Of a DNA stretch of 64,000 nucleotides, positions 36,681-47,543 are shown piece by piece; position 1 is the first letter of the stretch; each line of letters begins with the position of its first letter. Position numbers and translations under genes: made by a program. Location: contig WOGZ01000005.1 in the NCBI GenBank assembly GCA_009733775.1, positions 62,001-126,000 of the forward strand, in the 5' to 3' direction. Source of the stretch: Alectoria sarmentosa (taxonomy: Eukaryota > Ascomycota > Lecanoromycetes > Lecanorales > Parmeliaceae). The notes under the pieces are model-generated. The model was not told the origin of the DNA, ran no database searches, and worked only from the letters and a program-made list of their open reading frames with translations.

Positions 36681-37213
36681 TCCGTCTTAGGTTTGGCGCG
36701 ACGATGCGCCCAAGAGAGTGCAACGGAAGCAATGTGGAGGGCGTGTGGGTAGTGGCTATGGATTGAAGGGCGATCTACTCGTAGTCCACTTGGGGTGCGT
36801 AAGATAAAGGTAGTCAGGGGGTCAAAACGGCGCGTTCAGAGCAAAGTCTGAATATGAGCCCAAGGTTGTCTGGAATTTAGGAGCGACATCGACATGCACT
36901 TGTGTTGCTTGGGTTAAACAATTGTTGTTGCAGGAAGAACTACAGTACCTTAGGTGGTGGGTGCAAAGTACAGTAGTGGCCGCCAAGATTTCGAAAGTGT
37001 CGATTTATCATTTACTTATTTTCTGGTGCTACAATTTCCACAGGAAACAACCATGCTCCCATGCAACATCATTTCTGATTGACCACTTGCCTTGGGCCAA
37101 CACTCTCATTCCGGCAATCACATATTCGGATTGCACGGCTCAATGGAGGAGGTGTCGGCGATGTATACAAGATAGCAGAAGATTTCGTATGATGATTGCT
37201 ACGTATCCATCTC
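36681..37213. promoter_or_regulatory. Region between NMD5 start and SKI2 end
   Basis: 533 bp containing the promoter of NMD5 (to its right on the minus strand) and the 3' end of SKI2. Open frames on the plus strand have no recognised family. Confidence 0.5.
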
Positions 37214-40200
37214 TCACATATAGAGCGAGGCGACCGCTGTGATGTCGCGTTTGATTAGCTCTTGTGCCGTTTGCATCTTTGTGAAGAGCTCAGGATCTCC
37301 AATGATCCTTGCTGCGTTTTTCACCTCCCTACACGTCTCGTCCAACCTCGTGATCACGCGAACAATCGTCCCCTCCAGCACATCCGTGAGGTCGGTGATC
37401 CGGTTGAATGACATTCCCCTGGCCCACTCGTACACCACCTCCACGAGACCAAATCGAGGTCGACTCACAAAGTCATTCGAGTCATCGCTTGAAAGGATGA
37501 CTTGGTGCTGCGTCTGGAAAGCGTTTACTCTCTCAGATATAGCAATGATCGTCTCCTTACCGTGTTCCAGATGGGAAGTCAAGGTAGGCTCGGCCTCGGT
37601 CTTTTCCTGGAAGACAAAGGCTGATAGAAGAGCGACAATCTCTTCTGGCTCAAAGTCTGCGAGCATGTTTTCGAGTATAAGCTCAGTAAGGACAAGCTCG
37701 TCAGCGGAATGAATCTAGATATACTTCGTCAACGGCAGCCAAGAAGAGGCTTCACAGGTTCAAGCTTACTTCACAGGCCACCTTGCCTTTGAGCTCGACC
37801 CTAGAATGCTGGTCGACAAACCCCAAATCTTTCAAGACAGATATGCGCTGTTCATAGTCGGGAAGGAGCTGTAAGTTCTGGTCTGACATCAATTGCCTCA
37901 GCTGTGATATGGTTTCCTTGATGAGCCATTCGTCATGACGCATGGAGAACTACAAAAAAAATCAGCGTACACACGGCAGTTTTAGAAACTCCACGCCTTA
38001 CGTGCTTGACAAAGTTCGGGCAATCGAGTGCACGAGCTTGCTGGGCTTTGATAGCTTCTTGCTTGCGATGTTCCAATATCTCCCGTATGTGGAGCTCCTT
38101 AATCCGACTCCAATCCAGTTCGTCCCATTTAGGCTGGTTCCATGCGGCACAGATCTTGGCCCCTTCCCCTGCTGCGAACTTTGTTGCTTCTTCACCGTGC
38201 TTTAGTATTTCATCGGTGCCGATCTGCGAACTGATTATCAATACCTTTCTTGATTCGCAGATGCCAAATAGGTCCTCTAACCTGTACAACCGTCTTGGTC
38301 ACAGAGTCAATGTCACTCAAGGGAATCTTGAGGGCCTTAAGCTCCATCTCTGCAACCTCTATTGGTAGCTTTGCGAACAGGGGGCGAAGTTTAGACATAT
38401 AGGGCAAGAGATCGCTCGGATGACAAGATGGGGTTTTCGCTCCTAGAGAGAGAAGCTCGAGAGTCGGAGAAAGGCCCTTACTCACGCCTTCGCGTAGAAG
38501 GATTCCAGCTGTACGTATACCGTCCTGAACTGCAATTAGCTCCACCGGTTTTGAGCTGTCGTTGTAGGGGAATCTTCCAACCTTTCGAAACACGACCAAG
38601 CGCTTGGGAGAGAACATTCGCCTGGCAACAGGAGATGCTACAAGTGCAAGGTGCAAATCCGCGGTGGCTGACTGGAATTCCATGGCCGCGGCATGACACT
38701 CTTCAAGATCGATATCGCAAATTCTGCAGGGTTCACGCTTGATCTTGGCCAAGTCTGACTCGGAGAGCTTGACCTGCTTTTCTTGCTCGGGGAGCAGCGC
38801 CTGGGTTGCATTTTCGCTGAAGCTTCTTTTGATCATCTCCTCAATCTTTAGTGCCTCCACTCTGAGTAGGTTGAGGATCATGTTGTAAGTAAGACGAAAC
38901 TGGGATCGTAGTTTTGTGGGGTCACCAAGGATCATCTGCTTCAGTGTGGCAGCAGGCGGAGCCTCGTCACTGTTGGAGTTGACGATGATTACGCTGCCAA
39001 CGGGGTCAATTCCGCGCCGACCAGCTCTACCTGCCATTTGCGTGTATTCGCCTGGCAGTAGATCTCTAAAAGCTCGACCATCGTGCTTGCGGAAGCCTGA
39101 AAAGACCACTGTACGTGTTGGTAGGTTGAGGCCCATAGCAAAGGTCTCCGTCGCAAATAGAACCTTCACAAGTGTCTTTGCGAAGAGAATCTCAACGACT
39201 TCTTTGACAATTGGTAGAAGACCACCATGATGTACGGCGATGCCCCGACTGAGTAGTTCCCGGAGTCGTCTGATTTGAGGTAGGAGACGATCCTCTAGCT
39301 TGAGCCGCGCAATCGAGCGTTCGATTATTATGTGTATCGCGCTCTTCTCTGATGCAGTACAGAAGTCTAGATTTGACAAGGCATCGGCATTTTGCTCACA
39401 CCTTTTCTTTGAGAAGACAAAGATACATGCGGGAAGAAGATCATGCTTCTTAAGATTCTGAACGAGATGGACCCAGATGTTTCTGTCCTGTGCGGCACTT
39501 GTTCGACCTCCACCCCGCCCCGTTCGTGCAACATTGCCGGAACCTCGCGGAGCCTGACCTCTTCCCCGCTGCTGTGCGCCTCCACGCTGTTGACCTCCAC
39601 GTGCACGCCCACCACCTTGAGCCTGGCCACGACCTCCTCTGGCACGAAAGGCACCACTTTCATTAGCTGATATATTGGTATCAACTGCAGGTTGACTCTT
39701 GTCCCTGCCTGACATGGCTGTGTTTGCCTCCTTCCAGCCTTTTTCTAGAAACCTCTTTTCCGCATCGACGATTTTATGCATAGTCTTGCCAGCCCACAGA
39801 TAGTGCTCCAGTGGTACCGGTCTTTTCGGGGTTGAGATGACATAGATGTCTTTCTTCTTTGTTCTTCCTACCCAAGAAGCGAATTCGTAGGTATTCGGAA
39901 CGGTCGCTGAAAGAAGGATAAGGGTGACATGCTCTGGCAGCATTATGATCACTTCTTCCCAGACAACGCCCCGCTCCAAGTCGTTCACGTAATGAACCTC
40001 GTCAAAGATGACGAATTCCACGTCTCTGAGTAGGTCCGCTCCGCGGTAGAGCATGCTTCTTAAAATTTCCGTTGTCATGATGAGGCAGCTAGCCTCTGCA
40101 TTGATCTGGACATCGCCTGTCAAGATGCCCACCTCTTCGAACTCAAGCCTGAAATCTCGAAACTTTTGATTACTCAAGGCTTTGATTGGAGACGTGTAGA

Positions 40201-41345
40201 TAGCTTTAGTCATGTGCCTAGCTGCCAGCGCTATTGCATACTCAGCAACGACGGTCTTCCCGGCAGAGGTATGAGCCGCTACAAAGACCGAATCGCCATT
40301 CTCGAGATGATACACGGCCTCTTTCTGGAAAGTGTCGAGCTCGAAAGGCCAGGTCCTGGCCATATCGGGCACAAGTTCTTGGAAATTAGTGATTTTTCTC
40401 TTCACGTCAACCATGTGAGCCCATTCTCTGCCGCCTTTTCGTGTCGTCGACGCTGCTAGGACACCATGAGGCTCAAGGGCTGGAAACTCCACAGGCAGTA
40501 GGGAGTCAATGTCTTCCTTGTCTCCTTGGGTTGAGTCGCTATCACTAGACTCATGCTGTTCCAACGAGACATCACTGATGCCGGACTCCTCTTCACCGTC
40601 AGAAATACCTGAATCTTTAGGCTCTGCTCCTAGAGTGTCTTCCACTTGCTTTGCGGTAGCTTCGTCTATCTTTTTGTTGTTCCGGGTAAAATCAAGTCCT
40701 CTTTCAAAGCCTGGTGGTATATTGAGCAAAGCTCCGTGCGAGCTGAAATCGATCACACGGTCTAATCTGCTCCCTTGGTTGCCTTTGGCTTGCTGGCCTT
40801 GTTGAATGGCTTGGTCTTCAAGCGCAGCAACGGCGGTGACACCATCAAGCCCACCTGGCGCAAACGGGAAGAATCCAGCAGCTCCGCGAACGAAGTCAGC
40901 GCGATCAGCTGGTTTCCTGAGTAAAGAGGTCGAGTTCTTGGCGGTGGCGCTATTGGCAGGTACGGTAACCTCTTTGTAGCCAGTGACTTTGCCTTCCAAC
41001 CCTTCTCTAGTAAAGCGAATGATAGTCCTCGTCTGTGTGGGTCCTAGTCCATATGCACCAGTGTAGTCGGTGGGAATGTCCCATCGTCCATAGAGCATAT
41101 CAGCTCATCCTTACCCCTCTTGATTGGAGGACATACTGTTGCAGTTTATTGAGCCATTGAGCGTCAAAAGACGTCTGCGGTGTGAGGAAGTCGTTTTCCA
41201 GCTGCTTCTTCAATGCATGAGTATCTCTTTTGGTCCGCTTCTTTGGCCTCTGCTGGCTAAGCATACCATCGATGCATCCATCTTGGTCACAATCGTGCTC
41301 ATCTATGCGCAGTCTTTCGACCGCACGCAAAAGATCTGAAGTCAT
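37214..41345 (-). CDS. SKI2: Ski2 RNA helicase of the SKI complex
   Basis: Superfamily 2 3'-5' RNA helicase of the cytoplasmic SKI complex (with Ski3 and Ski8), which feeds mRNA into the exosome. Exons in transcript order: 41345-41115, 41032-38245, 38189-38002, 37949-37770, 37714-37214, summing to 3888 nt (1295 aa). N-terminal features: LENDFLTPQTSFDAQWLNKLQQ; RTIIRFTREGLEGKVTGYKE; ADFVRGAAGFFPFAPGGL. Helicase motifs: AHTSAGKT (I), TSPIKALSNQKFRDF (Ia), FDEVHYV (II, DEVH), LLSATVPN (III), QMAGRAGRRG (VI). An RG/RGG-rich insert (RARGGQQRGGAQQRGRG) lies in the arch. The C-terminal DSHCT domain ends VEVVYEWARGMSFNRITDL and ASLYM. The third exon join (IKK-EATKFAAGEGAK) is exact. The first intron is uncertain: only 41114-41033 (GTAAGG...CACACAG) restores frame, and it removes an open stretch of about 20 conserved-looking codons. 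Confidence 0.92.
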
Positions 41346-41819
41346 AGGTAGGAAATCACTTTTGGTTTAGCTTCATCCGAGCTAGGACAGATGGGGCCAG
41401 GCAGATGTCAGCGGACCAGAGCAATGGAAGTGAAAGTGGAAGTTGGAAGAGGAAGATTTGGAGCGGCATGGGCGAGTGGGCCCCCAAAGAAGAGGGGTTT
41501 GAGGAAGAGCGCTATTTTCTAGCGAAAAAGCGGACCAAAGCTTCATGCTAATACTGTAAGCTTATTTTATGATTTATGTATGATGGAAATAAAAAAGTAA
41601 GTAGGTACATAAAGTACTGGCGATCCAGCTCACCTTTCCGAAGCCCCTGCAAAATAGCCGTGGAGAAATCTCCGGTGAGTTGAGTAAAAGTGAATGAAGT
41701 TGGGGAACGCTGCCATCAGATACCTTACTCTACTACAAGACCAACCACCATGCTATTACCACACTTGGGGTCTGGCGCCTTTTGGAGTTCGCTCTACACT
41801 ACCGATTCACCTGTCTGCA
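41346..41819. other. Region between SKI2 start and CSM3 end
   Basis: 474 bp upstream of SKI2 and downstream of CSM3. It is AT-rich near 41540-41620 (TTATGATTTATGTATGATGG). No gene was recognised. Confidence 0.5.
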
Positions 41820-42765
41820 TCACCACTCATCCAACAGTGCTTCCTCATCATCGTCAAAATCGTATTCCCTTCTCGGCTCACCATCTTTCGGGCCTGATGT
41901 TGGAACAGTCTTCGTCAAATCGTCCTCGAGGTCGTCCTCGAGGTCATCCTTTGCATCGACCATCAAACTGTCAATGTCACCTTTGGCTTTCGCCGTCCCA
42001 TCGTCTCCAAGAACTTTCGGTTGGGCCGCGTAGAGATCATCTTCATCTCCCATAAGAGCAATAGGCGTTCTCGGCATCTCACTCGATTTGACCTTCCCCG
42101 ATTGGTTCTGTCCATTCTTCGAGCTTGTCTGTTCGCCTGCCGGCATTTCTGCGCCCTCTCCTAAGCTACCCAAGCTTTCCTGTGGTTTCCCTTCATTGAT
42201 CCACTCTCGCCTCATTGTCTGCATTCGCTTTGTATGGCCAAGCCTTTCAATCATGGCAAGCCCGTCTGCGAATTTTGCTCGTGGATATAGATCATCTAGC
42301 CACAACTGATACACATTCAACAGTCGAGCCACGTCGGAATACTACAAGCCGTACGATGTCAGTCAATGCCTCTTGAGCTCTTTCGGACGTCATACTTCGT
42401 GCCCTTTTCCCTTGAACTTCAACCGCTCTTTCGCAACTCTACGTAGCTTTGGGATGCCAGCAGGTGCCAGAAGCCTGTGACCCATTGAGCAATCAGTCCA
42501 CCATTGCCCACATCTTGAGTGCGAACCTATTCTCGTTCAATTTGGGTACAAGAGCTCTCTTTTTGGTCACCTTGATCTCTTCGTCGATGCCCAAACCCGC
42601 GCCATTCTCCTTCTCGTCTGCTCTTGCAGCAGATTTCTGCATAGTAGGCACATCCATGTTTGTATCGACATCGCGAAACACATCACCAACGTCGTAGTCG
42701 AATAAGCTGTCATCCAATTCGTCGATTGGAGGAACGTTTCGTGCGCCCAGATCGGTAGCTGCCAT
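41820..42765 (-). CDS. CSM3: Csm3/Swi3 (TIPIN) replication fork protection protein
   Basis: Subunit of the Tof1-Csm3 (Swi1-Swi3, TIMELESS-TIPIN) fork protection complex, which travels with the replisome and mediates S-phase checkpoint signalling from Mec1/ATR. Exons: 42765-42527, 42474-42396, 42341-41820, summing to 840 nt (279 aa). The conserved Swi3 domain is built across all three: PKLNENR-LLAPAGIPKLRRVAKERLKF, KGKGHE-YSDVARLLNVYQLWL, DDLYPRAKFADGLAMIERLG and KRMQTMRREWI. The N- and C-termini are acidic and low complexity (DDLEDDLEDDL; DFDDDEEALLDEW), as usual for Swi3 proteins. The gene lies head-to-head with the golgin gene. That a Mec1-pathway partner lies about 30 kb from the Mec1 gene is probably chance. 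Confidence 0.94.
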
Positions 42766-43063
42766 GGTACCGCTCGGAATGACCTGCTTGTAAAATTTAA
42801 TCCTCTACACTGGGATCGTGGGTAGGTCTCCTTCTGTATTTGTAGAAATGTAGACGTTCTCGATTTACTTGATGCCCAGGGATTTCAGAAGACCGCGCGA
42901 GTGACGCGACGTGACCCCTGTTAACACCGTGACACGCTAATACTAAGCCCCTCGGCCGGATGACAGCTAGTTAACATATTTGCCATGACTTTGTTGGACT
43001 GCTGGACTATGGGATACTATCATTAGGGCTCACTGCTCCAGACAATGTTGCTTTTCTGGCACG
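42766..43063. promoter_or_regulatory. Shared upstream region of CSM3 and golgin
   Basis: About 298 bp between divergent start codons, containing both promoters. No distinct motif was recognised. Confidence 0.5.
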
Positions 43064-46000
43064 ATGTTACAGGTCAGCAGAGGCTTGATTTCACTACTTA
43101 CACTGTCTACTAACAATTAGCCAGCGCATAAGAGGAGCAATCGACTCAACGATTGCCCAGGAACAAGCTCGCCAGCGTCAAGCCCAAGCCTCTCCTTCAA
43201 GATCGAACTCAAACGCCAGGAGAGCTGATTCGCGGGCTATCTCTCCAGCCAAAAGGGTTTCCCGACAAGGAACGAGAGACCAGCAGGATGGAGACTCTCC
43301 AGCGAAGGGGCCCGACCCTGCCGATTTCGAGTCTGAGTTTGCAATCGACGATGACGATTTGACGAGATCTGGAACTCCGAAGCCTCAATCCAACCAGAAT
43401 GGTAACACCAAGACGATGCAGGAAACTGCACCTCGACAAAGTACTTCCGAACCCAATGAAACGTCTACAGCAGCCGGAGAATTTAGTGCTTTGTCAATCT
43501 TACCTACAGATGTACGCGACAAGCTTCGGAAGCTTGAAAAGTACGAGTCAAGATATCATGGTATGTTTAGAAATGCCAACCGTCCTAGGCGGTTGCTAAA
43601 AGCTCTAAGAGCTGCTTAGGTCCTATCGCGTTGCCCACGCGAGAGTCCTCACTATTGAGCCTTTTGAAACAGCTCTTCGAGAAAACACGCCTTTGACATC
43701 AATCAGCGACCCAAATGCGCTCGCGGAGTACCTGAATCAAGTCAATTTAAAGGGGGACATGGTATTGGATGAACTCAAAAGAGTTTCAAGCGAAAGGGAC
43801 ACATTCAAGCAAAGGCTGAGCGAGGCAGAAAGGAATGCCAAAGAAGCTTGGGATGAGGTGACCAACCTTAGGTCTTTGAAACAATCCAAGGCCAATTCCG
43901 AAGAAAATGGAAAGTTAGCGAACGCTTCGCAGTCTGATGATGAGGGAATAATCCAAGAGATCACCGACAAAGACCCCCTGGGTGTAACAGCGAAGTCCCC
44001 ACCCGCTTCAAAAAAGTCGCCCACAGTGTCGATACCTGGCATGCCTCATTTTTCTTCAAAGCAGAAATCAGCGCCCTCTCCCAAAGCTCGTCAAGGGTCG
44101 GAAGATCTTTTTTCCTTTGACGGCGAGATTCCGAGATTGGGAACCGAACTTCAAGACTGCCATGAGAAGATAAATGCTCTCGAGAACGAGGCGAAGACCT
44201 TGAAAGGAGATCTTGCCGTTACTAGAGAATCAACGCAAAGCATGGTCCAAACGCTTGAGGAAGCGACCTTGGAACTCAGCAGTCTTAGAGATAGCAAAAA
44301 CCGATCAGAATCGGAGATGAAAGTGCAGAGAGTATTGTCAGAGAAGCAATCCGAGCAATTACGGGCCGATTTGCGGGAAGCTCAGACAAGACTACAAGAG
44401 CTGCAAGCTGAGCATGGCTCCAAATGCTCTGACCGCGTCACCGAACTTCATTCGCAACTGCAAACGGCAAGGCAGGAATTGGCCAGCCAACAGTCCGCAG
44501 CCAGCCAGCACACGAACGACAAAGGAGGGGTCGAGGGGCTTCAATCGAGCGTTAGCAATTTGGAAACAGAGCTATTTGAGCTACGATCAAACGCTACGCA
44601 GAGTGAAAAGAAGATACATACACTAAATGACCTTGTGATTAGCCTGCGCGCTCAGCTGAGAGAAGTCGAGGGGAAGAACCAGGATTTTGTCGTCGTGATT
44701 GAAAAGAAGTCAAGGGCCTTGGAAGTTCTGCAAGAAAGGGCCGAGAAGCTCGGACTAACGCCCAAGCCAGAAAGTCCAGGACCAAATGCTCCAGCAGATG
44801 GCAACAGTGAGGGCTTTTCAATTCAAGGATCTCAGAGCGTCGGCAACGACCAAGGTTCTGTTCTAAATGTATCCAATTCGAGTAAGAAGAAAAACAAGAA
44901 GAAGAAGAAAGGCGGCAAGTTTTCCGTCGAACAGGACAAGGAACCGCAAAAAGACCTGAAAAAGGAGCCGAGCACAGACAGTAAAGAATCGGAAGAGCAT
45001 CTAGAGATCGATACTGTGTCTAAGCTTCAAGAGGATCTTCGCCAATTGAGCATCTTGATAGAAGAGAAGGATGCGGCTATTGAGAGGATCCACGTTAAGC
45101 TGAAAGATCAGGATGGTTTACAAGAAGAGATCGACACACTACGGGACGACCTCGTGAACGTTGGACAGGAGCATGTCGAGGCCAAGGACCAAGTCAAAAA
45201 TTTGATAGCAGAGAAGACTGCCATGGCGTCTACTGTCGAGAACCTTGAAAAAGAGATCGCCGAACTGAGGGATGTCCATGCCACCAGCGAGGCGGAATCA
45301 GAGCACAAGCACAAAGACTTAGCAGTCCAATTCGAGGACTTGAAGATTAAGGCGAATATGATCCAAACGGATCTTTCAGCTGCACAGCAACTCGCATCAT
45401 CTCGATTCAAGGATCTGAACGAGCTGAGGAATGTCTTGCAAAAGGCACAACCAGAGATCAACGCACTAAAGAGTGAAGCCGCGGAAATGAAATCCGTCAA
45501 AGACGCTCTTGGTAAGAAAGATGTGGACTTCAAAAGATTGGATTCCAGCTACGAGGAATTGCGCTCTGATGTCACAAAACTCAAGCAAACCATATCGGAT
45601 CGAGAGACGGAGATTAAGAATTTAAGCCAGAAACTAAATCAGGAAAGTAGTAACAGGTCCAAGGCAGAAGATGCAAGTTCCAACGCAGCACAGGAAGTTC
45701 AGCGGCTGGACACTGAGAGACGTCAGGTAATGGAGTCCCTCGACCGATTATCGAGAGAGCTCGGGAAGGCAAGAGAGGAGCTGAACGCCAGTAGAACAAA
45801 ATTGAGAGAGCTCGAGCAGCATTTTTCAAAAACCAGAAGCGATAGCGAGGGCCTGAAGGAGGAGATTGATCTCAAGAGCGCTCAGTATACTAGCGCGCAG
45901 AGTTTGATGGCTAGTATGCGGAACCAGACTGCAGAGATGGCTATGCAAATGAAAGAAGCCCGCGAGCGTTGCGAAAGCCTTGAAGAAGAAGTTGCAGATG

Positions 46001-46928
46001 CTCATCGACTTTTAAGTGAGCGAAGCCGTGAGGGTGAGACGATGAGAAGGCTTCTGGCTGATGTTGAGGGAAGAGCTGATGCACGAACCCGGGAGATGAA
46101 AGAGCGTATGGACACAGCTATTGAGGAGCGTGATCGTGCAGAGGACGAAGCTAGTAAGGCTGGGAGGCGAAGAGCAAGGGAGTTGGAAGATCTGCGAAAT
46201 GAATACAAAATAATCGAGAGAAATCTGAGGAGATCGGAGGAGGAGAAGGAAGAGCTGGAGACGGCACAAAGGAATTGGAAACGACGGCGGGAAGAGCTAG
46301 AGCACCGTGCAGGGCAGTCCACTGTAGAGATCGACCTCATACGAAAAGCAATGGCAGAACTCCGAGATGCTTTAGATGAGAGCGAAAAGCAGGCGAGGAA
46401 TCTGGAGAAGCAAAAGGCTGAGCTGCGAAGGTCGGTAGAAGGTACACAGCATCGTCTTGAAAAGATGCAGAAGTCCAACCAGGTACGTTACTCATGCCAC
46501 CAATTTTCCATGTCATTCAATACACTGATTGTACGCAGTCAATGGCGGATGAGATGGGCAAGATTCAAACAGCCAGGACTAAAGCCATGGATTCGGAAGC
46601 ACAATCTTCTCGCTCCTCGTTCGACTCGGCAGCACGCCTAGGCTCACCAGCAGCGAAAGGCAGGACACCTTCTGCCGCATTGGTAGATGCGCCCAATGGC
46701 CCTCCTCCAGGCACCATGGACTATGTCTATCTCAAGAACGTGCTTTTGCAATTTCTGGAGCAGAAGGATAAAAAGCACCAGGTGCAGCTTATCCCGGTCC
46801 TGGGGATGCTCTTGCATTTCGATCGGTAAACGCTCTCCTCGGATTCCAGACGCTAAGAACGGTGATACTGACGGTAGAACAGAAAGGACGAACAACGGTG
46901 GATTTCGGCCATATCTACCAAGGGATGA
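43064..46928 (+). CDS. GRIP-domain golgin, long coiled coil
   Basis: Golgi-associated coiled-coil tether with a C-terminal GRIP domain, which in this family binds an Arl1/Arf-type GTPase on trans-Golgi membranes. Exons 43064-43072, 43125-43560, 43610-46482, 46539-46825 and 46883-46928 sum to 3651 nt (1216 aa). The first exon codes only Met-Leu-Gln and joins RIRGAIDSTIAQEQARQRQ, a typical start for fungal GRIP proteins. Residues from about 150 to 1150 are Glu/Lys/Leu-rich heptad coiled coil, broken by a Lys-rich patch (KKKNKKKKKGGK). The GRIP region reads MDYVYLKNVLLQFLEQKDKK, then LIPVLGMLLHFDR-KDEQRWISAI. Whether it is the Imh1 or Rud3 orthologue cannot be decided by eye. The shadow frames on the minus strand across the coiled coil are not genes. 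Confidence 0.9.
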
Positions 46929-47543
46929 GTAGCCAGCCCGTAGAGTACTTGGACGAGGGAGGTGGCGGATGCACACGGAGAGCCGAATCACGCAAGAGTA
47001 AGGTTAGGGAGAAGTAATAATGGCTGGAATATTCATTTCTCTGGCATGCCTTGTAATGAGACGGCGAGCCGTGTTCAGGTGGCTTGCGATTACTCGTACT
47101 GTACAAGGTCCATGGGTAGAAAAATGATCAGACATGTTTGATCACAAGCACGAGGAATCGATGTCCAATTAGCCCTGGTACTATGTAGTACTAGTAGGTA
47201 TACTATATGTGAGATTGTTCGAGCTGGCCCCCTCGTCCGATGCAAAGATTTCAAGTTGCAGCACTTGAACAGTAGGGAAGAACAAATGAAGAAAATGGCA
47301 GGTGAGCCGAGCCCCACCACTATCGATTTATCGATCTATCCATTCCACATGGGGGACCTGCTGAAGACGGAAGGAGAAAGGAAGAGACTTTGGAAAGTTT
47401 AGATACTTTGGATACTTTGGAGACTTTGGATACTTTGAATACTCTGAATACTCTGTTTGTTCCTCTACAAGTCCACTGCACGACCCAGTCAATCCTTTCC
47501 ACCACTCTTAAACGCATTTACGCAACGCAAAGCCCAACTCATC
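46929..47543. repeat. Intergenic region with 9-bp minisatellite
   Basis: Upstream region of the FGGY kinase. Six tandem 9-bp units of GATACTTTG type (GATACTTTG x2, GAGACTTTG, GATACTTTG, AATACTCTG x2) occupy 47402-47455, about 90 bp before the start codon, so probably in the promoter or 5' leader. Nothing coding was recognised. Confidence 0.75.

Noticed and set aside
37239..37712. 157-codon plus-strand frame opposite the SKI2 C-terminus
   Set aside because: Antisense shadow of the conserved DSHCT domain.
45108..46478. Long minus-strand open frames across the golgin coiled coil
   Set aside because: Ser/Leu-rich shadows of Glu/Lys-rich coding sequence; no family and no splice structure.
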